Source of the DNA: an uncultured Clostridia bacterium
GTDB taxonomy: Bacteria > Bacillota > Clostridia > Christensenellales > QALW01
DNA length: 8,099 nucleotides
Assembly (NCBI GenBank): GCA_900550765.1
Contig: URTC01000065.1
Coordinates: forward strand, 1-8,099
Direction: 5' to 3'
The translations under genes and the position numbers were made by a program. Below, piece after piece: positions 1 through 6,002 of the stretch. Under the pieces are notes generated by a model that had not been told where the DNA came from, made no database searches, and was given only the letters and a program-made list of their open reading frames with translations. Each line of letters starts with the position of its first letter. Position 1 is the stretch's first letter.

Positions 1-885
1 CAGTTTTATCCCCATCTCAGCAAGAAAACGCAAAAGCTTTTTGGGTTCGGTAAGATCCACTTCTAAGCTGCCATCCTGCTTTACGCCCCAGCCATAGGGA
101 TACGCAAATCCGTCATACGCATTCAATCGCGTACTAACAATAAAATCCCCGGGACAGCACTGCAATGCGCCTTCGATACTTTCACGCAGCAGCCTTGTAC
201 GGTTTTCAAAGCTGCCGCCGTAACGGCTGTTTTCCCGGGTAAAGGCCGAAAGCAATTCACTGTTTAAATACCGATGGCAGCATTTGATATCAACGCCGTC
301 AAAGCCTGCCTTTGCGGCCAAAACCGCCGAATGCACAAGCATGTCCCGTACGGAATCAAGTTCCTCATCGCTAATGATTCTTGAAGCATCGATCGCCCCG
401 TTTGTTTCAAACAGAGGATTGTTATAGGCAATGATCGGTTCCGGTACACCATAGGGCTTACTATAGCGTCCGGAATGCGTATCCTGCATGATAATAACCG
501 GTGCATAGCCGTTTATTCTGAAACCTGTTTCCCGAATTTCCTCCAAAAGTGTTTTAAACGAATCGATGTTATCCTCCCGCAGCCACAGCTGCCTGGGATT
601 TGCCCTTGCACTTTCACAGCAGGCGGTTGCTTCAAACCAAATCATTCCCGCGCCGCCGGAAGCAAGGCGAAGATATCTGCGCCGTGTAAGTTCATCCGGT
701 TCTCCTGTCGTTTTGCCGTCACAGCCTTCCATTGCCTGACACACCAGCCGATTTGACACGCGATGACCTAAAATATCCATCTGTTGTGCAAGGGGTGAAA
801 GATCCTCACAAAACGGCAGAATACCGTTCAACGCAGCATTTTGTTCTTTAAATTGTTCTATCGTGTTATAAACTCTTCTTATCAT
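1..885 (-). CDS. Old Yellow Enzyme-family NADH:flavin oxidoreductase, N-terminal part (3' end outside window)
   Basis: An FMN-dependent ene-reductase-type TIM barrel (COG1902 family); members reduce activated C=C bonds such as enones or enoyl-CoA using NAD(P)H in the cytoplasm. The frame is open for 295 codons from ATG at 885 to the window edge. Family signatures on translation: NRLVCQAMEG (residues 45-54), GGAGMIWFEAT (77-87), the QDTHSGRYSKP loop (134-144), and AGFDGVDIKCCHRYL (193-207) followed by LLSAFTRENSRYGGSFENR (211-229). CCHRYL stands where classical members have the ligand-binding H-x-x-H/N. Single-domain members are about 350-430 aa and two-domain ones about 640-680 aa, so the visible part cannot show whether a C-terminal NAD-binding domain follows. 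AGAGGTGA lies about 10 nt before the ATG. The gene diverges from an AraC regulator that probably controls it. The family call is firm; the substrate is unknown. Confidence 0.9.
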   Translation of the reverse strand, partial: MIRRVYNTIEQFKEQNAALNGILPFCEDLSPLAQQMDILGHRVSNRLVCQAMEGCDGKTTGEPDELTRRRYLRLASGGAGMIWFEATACCESARANPRQLWLREDNIDSFKTLLEEIRETGFRINGYAPVIIMQDTHSGRYSKPYGVPEPIIAYNNPLFETNGAIDASRIISDEELDSVRDMLVHSAVLAAKAGFDGVDIKCCHRYLNSELLSAFTRENSRYGGSFENRTRLLRESIEGALQCCPGDFIVSTRLNAYDGFAYPYGWGVKQDGSLEVDLTEPKKLLRFLAEMGIKL

Positions 886-910
886 GCTCTTCAATTCACC
901 TCTAGCAATC

Positions 911-940
911 ATAATACCGTATTTTATGAAATCATTTCAA
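911..940 (-). promoter_or_regulatory. Promoter of the flavin oxidoreductase gene
   Basis: On the minus strand, TTGAAA (935-940) and TATTAT (911-916) are separated by 18 bp. The predicted transcript start near 904 leaves a leader of about 20 nt containing the AGAGGTGA ribosome binding site. A 13-nt repeat (960-972) lies 19 bp upstream of the -35 box, centred near -62, a usual position for an AraC-type activator. Predicted from consensus only. Confidence 0.55.
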
Positions 941-959
941 TTATTTTTTTGTTTTCTTT

Positions 960-1046
960 TATGTAAATCTTGCTATTTTTTACTTTCATGTTATAATGAA
1001 TATGTAAATCTTGTTTTAAGATTGATTTTCCCGCAATATTTACATA
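960..1046. repeat. Operator-like repeats: two identical 13-mers plus an inverted 9-nt copy
   Basis: TATGTAAATCTTG occurs at 960-972 and again, identical, at 1001-1013, 41 bp apart (about four helical turns). ATTTACATA at 1038-1046 is the inverted form of its first nine bases. The first copy overlaps the -35 box of the araC-type promoter and sits upstream of the oxidoreductase promoter. The second covers the predicted araC transcript start. This fits half-sites for the adjacent AraC regulator, activating the oxidoreductase gene and repressing its own. The repeats are seen directly; the binding protein is inferred. Confidence 0.6.
970..997 (+). promoter_or_regulatory. Promoter of the AraC / dehydrogenase / epimerase operon
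   Basis: TTGCTA (970-975) and a perfect TATAAT (992-997) are 16 bp apart on the plus strand, with transcription predicted to start around 1004. No other promoter-like gap exists before 4651, so it probably serves all four genes downstream. The repeats at 960-972 and 1001-1013 bracket it, which suggests autoregulation. Confidence 0.6.
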
Positions 1047-1077
1047 GCAAATTCATTTTTATCAAACTAAAATAGTT

Positions 1078-1083
1078 GAGGAG
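1078..1083 (+). promoter_or_regulatory. Ribosome binding site that decides the AraC start
   Basis: GAGGAG is the only good Shine-Dalgarno match. Its spacing is 8 nt to TTG 1092 and 2 nt to ATG 1086, and it overlaps GTG 1083. An in-frame TGA at 1077-1079 rules out any earlier start. Confidence 0.55.
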
Positions 1084-1091
1084 TGATGAAT

Positions 1092-1916
1092 TTGAGCAAT
1101 TCACTAATAGAAAATGCAAAATATTTATCCGAGGTCAATGATTTTGCCCCTCATGCTCATAACTGTTATGAGATCATTTACTTAAAAGAAGGCAGCTTAA
1201 AAGTAGCTATCGGAGAAAAGCAATACGATGCCAAAGGGCCGTCGCTTATCTTTGTCAGCAAGCTGGAACAGCACTCCCTAAAGGTTACCGGAAACGCATA
1301 TAAGCGATATTACCTTTGTATTTCACCCGCGGGCGCCGGATCGCTGATTCGCGATTATACCTTGTTAACACTGCTTTCCAACCGACATGAAGATTTTTGC
1401 CACGTACTGAATGCTGCTCCTTTTGAGGCTGAAGCCGACAGAATCTTTAAAGCCTGCGTTGCCGAACAAGAAGCCGGTCTGCCCTATTCTGCCGAACGGC
1501 AGGCGTCGTTATTATGCGAATTGCTGATTTTAATATACCGGCAAAATCCGGCTCTGTTCAGTTCCGAAAATAATAAAAGCATTTCAATCATCTGGAAGAT
1601 TCAGTGCCGTTTTGAGCAAAACTATCAGGAAAAGTTTTCCTTGCAGCTGCTTGCAGAGGAATATCATATGAGTCCGTGTTATCTTTCTCATCTGTTTAAA
1701 TCCGTAACGGGATACTCTATTATGCAGTACCTTACAATGTGCCGGCTTTCCGTTTCACGGCAGCTGCTGAGCGAAACAGACATGTCAGTAACCGAGATCG
1801 TATACGCTACCGGCTTTTCCGACAGTAGTAATTTTTCAAGGCTGTTTAAGCGGGAAATGGCATGTTCCCCGCTGGAATACAGAAAACATCAGCAAACAGA
1901 AAGGATCTCTCTATGA
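1092..1916 (+). CDS. AraC-family transcriptional regulator (region 1)
   Basis: A cytoplasmic DNA-binding regulator with the usual two parts. The N-terminal cupin-like ligand domain includes HAHNCYEIIYLKEGSLKVAIG (about residues 21-41 from this start). The C-terminal double helix-turn-helix spans about 165-266: FSLQLLAEEYHMSPCYLSHLFKS is the first HTH and SVTEIVYATGFSDSSNFSRLFKR the second, ending in the family's SPLEYRK. Length (274 aa) is typical. Start choice: GAGGAG at 1078-1083 lies 8 nt before TTG 1092, but only 2 nt before ATG 1086, and it overlaps GTG 1083. TTG is therefore favoured although ATG 1086 would be the default. The stop overlaps the next start by 4 nt (ATGA), so regulator and target genes share an mRNA. 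It probably responds to a small sugar-like ligand and binds the repeats at 960-1046. Confidence 0.9.
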   Translation: MSNSLIENAKYLSEVNDFAPHAHNCYEIIYLKEGSLKVAIGEKQYDAKGPSLIFVSKLEQHSLKVTGNAYKRYYLCISPAGAGSLIRDYTLLTLLSNRHEDFCHVLNAAPFEAEADRIFKACVAEQEAGLPYSAERQASLLCELLILIYRQNPALFSSENNKSISIIWKIQCRFEQNYQEKFSLQLLAEEYHMSPCYLSHLFKSVTGYSIMQYLTMCRLSVSRQLLSETDMSVTEIVYATGFSDSSNFSRLFKREMACSPLEYRKHQQTERISL

Positions 1917-2911
1917 AAAGTATTTTGATGGGCGGAAATGCACTGTTTCAAGTTTATTCCCCCGAAATAATTGATTTTTTGCAAAAAAATGCCGAATTGG
2001 TTATACGGCCGGAATCATAAAAGGAAAATCTGCAAGCCAATGAAACCTATGCAGATACCGCATACATTTTTACCACCTGGGGTATGGATTACTTTACCCA
2101 GGAGGAAATCAGACGCTGCCTGCCGAAGCTGAAAGCCGTATTTTATGGAGCCGGCTCGGTACAATACTTTGCCCGAGAATTTTTAAACAGCGGTGTTCGG
2201 GTATTCTCTGCCTGGGGCGCGAACGCCGTCCCCGTAGCAGAATATACCGTAGCGCAGATTCTTTTGGCCAACAAGGGCTTTTTTCAGGCCTGTTCCCGCT
2301 TTATTAGCCAAGAAACCCGCGCAAACGCGGCTGCATACTTTGGCTCCATGCCTGGAAATTACGGCTGCAATGTAGGTATTATCGGCGCCGGAATGATCGG
2401 CAAAATGGTAATTCGCCGCCTGGCCGACTATAACCTCAACGTTTTAGTATACGACCCCTTCCTCTCGGATGAAGCGGCAAAAGAACTCAAGGCAACCAAG
2501 GTTTCCCTGGAGGACCTCTTTTCCTCCTGCCAAACAATTTCCAACCATGTGGCCAACCTGCCGCAGACGGTGGGCATGTTAAACGCCGCCTGCTTCTATA
2601 AAATGTAGAATTACGCCACCTTTATCAACACCGGCCGCGGCGCCCAGGTGGTAGAGAAGGATCTAATAGCCGTACTGAAGCAAAACCCGGATATAACGGC
2701 CGTTTTAGATGTGACGGATCCCGAACCGCCGGAAGCAGACAGCGAGCTTTACACCCTGCCCAACGTATTTCTTACCCCCCATATCGCCGGCTCCGCCGGA
2801 CAGGAAGTAGCACGCATGGGCGAATATATGAAAGACCAGTTTATAAAAGTGCAGCAAAACGCCCCCTGCGAATACGAGGTTACCTTAAAAATGCTGGAAA
2901 CAATGGCATAA
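1913..2911 (+). pseudogene. D-2-hydroxyacid dehydrogenase (NAD-dependent) interrupted by two in-frame stops
   Basis: Read through, one frame of 332 codons gives a full-length member of the D-isomer-specific 2-hydroxyacid dehydrogenase family, which interconverts 2-hydroxy and 2-keto acids with NAD(H). ATG 1913 overlaps the regulator stop and has AAGGA 7 nt upstream. TAA at 2018-2020 is codon 36 and TAG at 2606-2608 is codon 232; there is no frameshift. Features along the read-through frame: substrate-domain start (1-57), Rossmann IIGAGMIG with glycines 158/160/163, the acidic D181 in VYDPF, then after the second stop the catalytic trio R242 (NTGRG), E271 (DPEPP) and H290 (TPHIAGS). The open middle piece (2084-2608) lacks all three catalytic residues, and neither it nor the 3' piece (from GTG 2648) has a convincing ribosome binding site. 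K is the likely original residue at codon 232 by family pattern. Recent nonsense decay or sequence error fits best. Confidence 0.85.
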
Positions 2912-2924
2912 AAGGAGAATAAAA

Positions 2925-3665
2925 ATGAAAAATATCGGTCTTGTTTCTATATCTTTCCGGAACCGCACGGCAGAAGAAATCATTGAGGCCGTAAAGAACG
3001 CCGGCTTAAACGCCATTGAATGGGGCGGTGATGTACACGTTCCCCACGGGAATGTATCCCGTGCCGAGGAAATACGGGCGTTATGCGAAAACGCTGGTAT
3101 TTCCATTCCCGAATACGGATCCTACTATTTCATCCGTGAAAGTGAGCCGTCGCTTTGGGAGGACGTACGAAATTCTGCCCGTGCCCTCGGCGCGCCGCTG
3201 ATCCGTGTTTGGGGCGGCAAAAAGAGCAGCGATTCTCTCACGACAGCTGAATATGATGCCCTGGTTGCCGACGCGCAGCGCATCTGCGACGCAGCCCCCG
3301 ACCGAACAATTTGTCTGGAATGCCATGGGTCCTCTATCACCGATGAATACCATATGACGCTCCAGTTCCTGCACGATGTTTCCCGTCAAAACCTGAAAAT
3401 GTTCTGGCAGCCATACCAATTCCGTTGTTTTTCCTATAATATTGACGCATTAGAGGCACTGCTTCCCCATATTTGCAGCGTACATGTCTTCTCCTGGGAA
3501 AGAGAAAAGCATTTTCCGCTCGCCCAGGGTAGAAATGAATGGGCTGAATATATAAAGCGCTTGAGTACACGCGGAGACATCCACTATATGCTTGAATTTA
3601 TGCACGACGGCCGTATTGAATCCTTAAACGAAACAGCAAAAGAATTAAAGGAGTGGCTGAAATGA
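2925..3665 (+). CDS. Sugar phosphate isomerase/epimerase-like TIM barrel (xylose isomerase-like fold)
   Basis: A 246-aa cytoplasmic protein of the AP-endonuclease-2/xylose-isomerase-like superfamily, whose members isomerise or epimerise sugars, keto acids or inositol intermediates at a divalent metal site. Evidence: the opening strand KNIGLVSISF, NAGLNAIEWGGDVHVPHG (25-42), GAPLIRVWGGK (89-99), CLECHG (130-135), MFWQPYQ (159-165), ICSVHVFSWE (183-192) and YMLEFMHDG (221-229). By family comparison the likely metal ligands are E132, H187 and E224, with Q162 where many relatives have Asp. Length is slightly under the common 250-290 aa. AGGAG lies 8 nt before ATG, just after the dehydrogenase stop. 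Its TGA overlaps the next start by 4 nt (ATGA), implying coupled translation with the toroid-like protein. The substrate is unassigned. Confidence 0.85.
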   Translation: MKNIGLVSISFRNRTAEEIIEAVKNAGLNAIEWGGDVHVPHGNVSRAEEIRALCENAGISIPEYGSYYFIRESEPSLWEDVRNSARALGAPLIRVWGGKKSSDSLTTAEYDALVADAQRICDAAPDRTICLECHGSSITDEYHMTLQFLHDVSRQNLKMFWQPYQFRCFSYNIDALEALLPHICSVHVFSWEREKHFPLAQGRNEWAEYIKRLSTRGDIHYMLEFMHDGRIESLNETAKELKEWLK

Positions 3666-4651
3666 ACCGCATCAATTTGGATAGTTTTATCGCCCAAACG
3701 CTGCAATGCGTACAAAAACACAATTTAGGAAAGCCCGGCGAATACGCCCGCTGGCTGTGGGGTGAAAACCGAAATTTAGGCCTGAATGAATACGGCTGCG
3801 CTGACGCGGCGAATATTCTTTACAGTATCGGCTCCTTCCCCTCTGCTCCTGAGGAGCGCGCAGCCTGGATACAGACCCTGCAAAGCCTGCAAAATGCAGA
3901 AACCGGTCTTTACAGCGAACCTACGCTTCACACCATACATACAACGGCCCACTGCACCGCCGCGCTGGAGCTCTTTGACGCAAAGCCGCTTTATAAGTGC
4001 TTTGCTCTTGAAAAGTATACGACAAAAGCCGGTCTTTACGAGCTTTTGGAAAAGGAAGTAGACTGGCAGAATCCTTGGCCGCAGTCCCATAAGGGCGCCG
4101 GAATCCTCCCCTGCCTGACTAACACAGATATGGTTGGGTTGGTATGGAATGATTGGTATTTTGATTGGTTGTCTGCGCTTACCGACGAAGATTCGGGCTT
4201 TTTCTTCTTTGGTGAAGAAAAGCAGGCACCGCTGTATCAATACATGGCCGGCGGCTTCCACTATCTATTCAACCACGAAGCCGAACATCGCCCCTTAAAA
4301 TATCCGGATAAAATCATCGATTCCTGCCTGCATCTTTTAATCGACCCGGATAAATCCGGTATGCTGCGCCACTGCGGCTTCATTGATGTGGACGTAGTCT
4401 ACTGCCTGACCCGCGCCATGCGGCAGACACCCCATAAATTTTACGAAGCCAAAGCTGCCCTGGAGGATTTTGCGGAAAAATATATCCAAATGGTGCTCGC
4501 CATTGATTACGAAAGGGACGAAGCCTTTAACGACCTGCACTGCCTGTTCGGCACCATCTGCTGTCTGGCAGAACTGCAGTCCGCCCTGCCGGGAAAAATC
4601 ATTACTTCCAAGCCTTTAAAATTAGTGCTGGACAGACGGCCGTTTATTTAA
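3662..4651 (+). CDS. Unassigned protein, probable alpha/alpha-toroid fold, coupled to the epimerase
   Basis: A 329-aa protein without signal peptide or membrane segment. I do not recognise a named family. ATG 3662 is chosen because AAAGGAG (3647-3653) is 8 nt upstream; the in-frame GTG 3653 overlaps that site. Aromatic-rich helical sequence carries three similar turns: QNAETGLYSE (77-86), TDEDSGFFFFG (174-184) and DPDKSGMLRH (228-237). They resemble the Q/D-x-x-TG-aromatic turns of alpha/alpha-barrel proteins such as prenyltransferase/squalene-cyclase repeats and some glycan-acting barrels. Other dense patches are EYGCADAANILYS (43-55), a His-rich TLHTIHTTAH (88-97), WQNPWPQSHKGAGI (135-148) and WNDWYFDWL (162-170), plausible pocket residues. 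The 4-nt overlap with the epimerase suggests action on the same substrate, perhaps a glycoside or uronide. The fold is inferred and the function unknown. Confidence 0.75.
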   Translation: MNRINLDSFIAQTLQCVQKHNLGKPGEYARWLWGENRNLGLNEYGCADAANILYSIGSFPSAPEERAAWIQTLQSLQNAETGLYSEPTLHTIHTTAHCTAALELFDAKPLYKCFALEKYTTKAGLYELLEKEVDWQNPWPQSHKGAGILPCLTNTDMVGLVWNDWYFDWLSALTDEDSGFFFFGEEKQAPLYQYMAGGFHYLFNHEAEHRPLKYPDKIIDSCLHLLIDPDKSGMLRHCGFIDVDVVYCLTRAMRQTPHKFYEAKAALEDFAEKYIQMVLAIDYERDEAFNDLHCLFGTICCLAELQSALPGKIITSKPLKLVLDRRPFI

Positions 4652-4657
4652 AAAATC

Positions 4658-4687
4658 AAAAATGCCCGTGATATCACGGGCATTTTT
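4658..4687. terminator. Bidirectional intrinsic terminator (perfect palindrome)
   Basis: A perfect 30-nt inverted repeat: arms 4658-4672 and 4673-4687 are exact complements, with a GC-rich core (GCCCGTG/CACGGGC) and A5/T5 outer ends. It begins 7 nt after the toroid-protein stop and lies 25 nt beyond the stop of the convergent DUF5067-like gene, so it can end transcription from both sides. The hairpin loop must form by opening the central GATATC. Confidence 0.85.
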
Positions 4688-4712
4688 AATCTTTCAATAT
4701 AAAAATATACTT

Positions 4713-5216
4713 TCATTGCGTAATTTTAAAGCTCTTACTAATTACCTTTTTATTAAAACTTATAAATTCTTTCACTTCCACAGTAATATCCGAAGTTGTA
4801 TTATTCAATTTATAGGCAACTTCAACCTCTAACGTAACATCTTTCTTAATCTCCTTACTTTGATTTTCACTATTATACGCAGCATTTTCCTCTAAAACAT
4901 AACTTTTATTTAACCCAACGCCATCTTGATATACATTATCTGATACAGCAATATTAAACGCAGTGGGAGTATCACTATGATTGGTATAACCGTATGATAC
5001 AATCACAACGTTTTCTCCTTCATAATCCTTTGCAAGTCTGCAACTTTTTATTTCAATAGAACAATCGCCTAAAGCAGTATCATCGATTACACCATCCACA
5101 TTTCCCTCTCCTTGATTGATTTCTCCACTTGTATTGGAGTTGCCACTTCCCAGCGCCAAAATTCCAAACCCCGACAGCAAAATAATTGTAACTACCACCT
5201 GACTCATTTTTTTCAT
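4713..5216 (-). CDS. DUF5067-like secreted or membrane-anchored protein
   Basis: A 167-aa protein with a short basic start (MKKM) and a hydrophobic segment at about residues 7-23, then a low-complexity Gly/Asn/Ser linker to about 45 and an extracellular beta-rich domain. The pattern VVIVSYGYTNHSDTPTAFNI (about 71-90), followed by SDNVYQDGVGL, KEIKKDVTLEVEVAYKL and SDITVEVKE, matches my memory of Firmicute DUF5067/DUF4352-type domains, whose function is not established. No lipobox Cys is present: LLSGF (13-17) and LALGS (20-24) stand where one would be expected. GGAGG (5225-5229), inside the end of the upstream gene, lies 8 nt before ATG 5216, and the upstream TAA is 3 nt away, so it is translated from the VanZ-like transcript. 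It is AT-rich relative to the flanks. Confidence 0.8.
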   Translation of the reverse strand: MKKMSQVVVTIILLSGFGILALGSGNSNTSGEINQGEGNVDGVIDDTALGDCSIEIKSCRLAKDYEGENVVIVSYGYTNHSDTPTAFNIAVSDNVYQDGVGLNKSYVLEENAAYNSENQSKEIKKDVTLEVEVAYKLNNTTSDITVEVKEFISFNKKVISKSFKITQ

Positions 5217-5219
5217 TTT

Positions 5220-5639
5220 TTATTCCTCCGTTACTTTATTTTTTATTATCCAAACAGCTACGGTATCCGCTGTAAGATACATTAGAATATCTATAACATC
5301 AAAAGTTCCTGTTATAAATTTTCCGGCCTGAAGCAGCTCCCATACAATTCCATATAATGCGCAGCATATAAAAATCAAAAAGATATCTTTCTTTTGATGC
5401 AGCCACACAGCTGCCAAAGCAAAAAACAGTGCATAACACCAAAGAGCATCAACAAAGTAATATTTTAAAAATACAAACAGCGCATTTTGCATATCATCAA
5501 AATTCGGCAATTCTATAAAAAAATAAATAAATTGATGGATATACGTATCGCTGCGCAAAAACAAATAAATAAAAAATCCTATAAAAAGCGAAAACGCACA
5601 ATGTAAAATACAAAAATTTTTTATTGAATTCTTTTTCAC
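5220..5639 (-). CDS. VanZ-like integral membrane protein
   Basis: A 139-aa polytopic membrane protein with about four hydrophobic helices (roughly 10-28, 61-80, 85-103, 115-132). The VanZ-like pattern is visible as YYFVDALWCYALFFAL (60-75), YGIVWELLQAGKFITGTFDVID (96-117) and a final helix YLTADTVAVW. VanZ in the vanA cluster gives low-level teicoplanin resistance, and homologues in other Firmicutes affect sensitivity to lipoglycopeptides and some peptides; the role here is unknown. The only upstream start in frame is GTG at 5639; its Shine-Dalgarno match is weak (AGAGAG about 11 nt away), so the start is the least certain part. It is first in an operon with the DUF5067-like gene, behind a near-consensus promoter. 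Base composition is very AT-rich (one 60-nt stretch, 5521-5580, counts 25% GC). Confidence 0.75.
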   Translation of the reverse strand: MKKNSIKNFCILHCAFSLFIGFFIYLFLRSDTYIHQFIYFFIELPNFDDMQNALFVFLKYYFVDALWCYALFFALAAVWLHQKKDIFLIFICCALYGIVWELLQAGKFITGTFDVIDILMYLTADTVAVWIIKNKVTEE

Positions 5640-5671
5640 ACTTTTTATTACTCTCTTTTTTCTCTACAAGC

Positions 5672-5700
5672 AATATAACACAAATGTATTCTTTTGTCAA
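5672..5700 (-). promoter_or_regulatory. Near-consensus promoter of the VanZ-like/DUF5067-like operon
   Basis: On the minus strand, perfect TTGACA (5695-5700) and TATATT (5672-5677) are exactly 17 bp apart, with a TG extension before the -10 box (TGTTATATT). This is the strongest promoter in the window by consensus, so it probably needs repression. A 12-nt repeat lies inside its spacer and another overlaps its -35 end. Confidence 0.7.
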
Positions 5701-5711
5701 CATATGTATTC
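5680..5711. repeat. Candidate operator: 12-nt direct repeat at 20-bp spacing
   Basis: ACAAATGTATTC (5680-5691) and ACATATGTATTC (5700-5711) match at 11 of 12 bases and start exactly 20 bp apart, so both face the same side of the helix. The second contains the perfect palindrome ACATATGT. They occupy the spacer and -35 region of the VanZ-like promoter and reach the weak -35 of the xre-type gene, so the neighbouring Xre protein is the obvious candidate binder. Confidence 0.6.
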
Positions 5712-5738
5712 ATAACATTTTAAGAAATATCATACAAT
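5709..5738 (+). promoter_or_regulatory. Putative promoter of the Xre-type gene
   Basis: TTCATA (5709-5714) and TACAAT (5733-5738) are 18 bp apart on the plus strand, upstream of GAGGTG (5746-5751) and ATG 5757. The -35 is poor and overlaps the second operator-like repeat by 3 bp, which would allow weak, autoregulated expression. An alternative -35 is TTGTCA at 5694-5699, but no good -10 follows at the right distance. Confidence 0.35.
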
Positions 5739-5756
5739 ACCAAATGAGGTGTTGCT

Positions 5757-6002
5757 ATGGCGGAGTTTTTTCTGGATTCAAAAATCGTCGGTGAAGTGTT
5801 GGCAAACTGCCGAAAAGAAAAAGGGATTTCGCAAGAAGTTTTAAGCGGCCTGGCCGATATCGGCCGCACGCATTTAAGCGCAATTGAGCGCGGTGAACGC
5901 AAACCCACCATGGAAACCCTGTACCGCATCAGTATCGCTTTAAACATGAACATGAGCGACATTGTAAAAAGAATAGAAGAACAATTAAAAAACCGCACGT
6001 AA
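5757..6002 (+). CDS. Small Xre-family (Cro/CI-type HTH) transcriptional regulator
   Basis: An 81-aa protein that is almost entirely one HTH_3 domain: helix 1 IVGEVLANCRKEKG (10-23), the turn helix SQEVLSGLADI (25-35), recognition region GRTHLSAIERGERKP (36-50), then TMETLYRISIALN (51-63) and a short charged tail. It has no sensor or peptidase domain, so it may be a simple repressor or respond through a partner. GAGGTG lies 5 nt before ATG. It diverges from the VanZ-like operon across 117 bp containing a paired repeat, implying control of that operon and of itself. Its stop codon lies in the loop of a terminator hairpin. The family call is firm; the target is inferred. Confidence 0.9.
   Translation: MAEFFLDSKIVGEVLANCRKEKGISQEVLSGLADIGRTHLSAIERGERKPTMETLYRISIALNMNMSDIVKRIEEQLKNRT

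Noticed and set aside
264..506. Minus-strand 80-aa open frame
   Set aside because: Lies in another frame within the flavin oxidoreductase, whose translation is clearly the real one.
960..1046. CRISPR-like repeat
   Set aside because: Repeats are only 13 nt, two exact copies plus an inverted partial one, within a promoter region; this is operator-like.
2606..2608. TAG as a recoded sense codon (for example pyrrolysine or reassigned amber)
   Set aside because: The same gene also contains a TAA, which ends other genes in the window, so TAG reassignment alone cannot rescue it, and no recoding structure was recognised. That no visible gene ends in TAG is too small a sample to argue from.
2084..2608. 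Stand-alone 174-aa gene
   Set aside because: It is the in-frame middle of the dehydrogenase, lacks a good ribosome binding site and all catalytic residues, and homologous sequence continues on both sides of its stops.
2925..3665. C-glycoside deglycosidase alpha subunit
   Set aside because: The fold fits, but the protein is short and no small beta-subunit gene is adjacent, so a specific assignment is not supported.
3776..4261. Minus-strand 161-aa open frame opposite the toroid-like gene
   Set aside because: No ribosome binding site or recognisable protein pattern; the plus-strand gene has start, spacing and operon support. The same applies to the shorter antisense frames across 3081-3570.
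5497..5703. Alternative minus-strand 68-aa frame overlapping the VanZ-like start
   Set aside because: It would start on top of the TTGACA promoter box, and the VanZ-like frame carries the conserved helices and motifs.
5220..6002. Toxin-antitoxin pair
   Set aside because: The genes diverge rather than form an operon and the membrane protein is VanZ-like; Xre control of an envelope operon is simpler.
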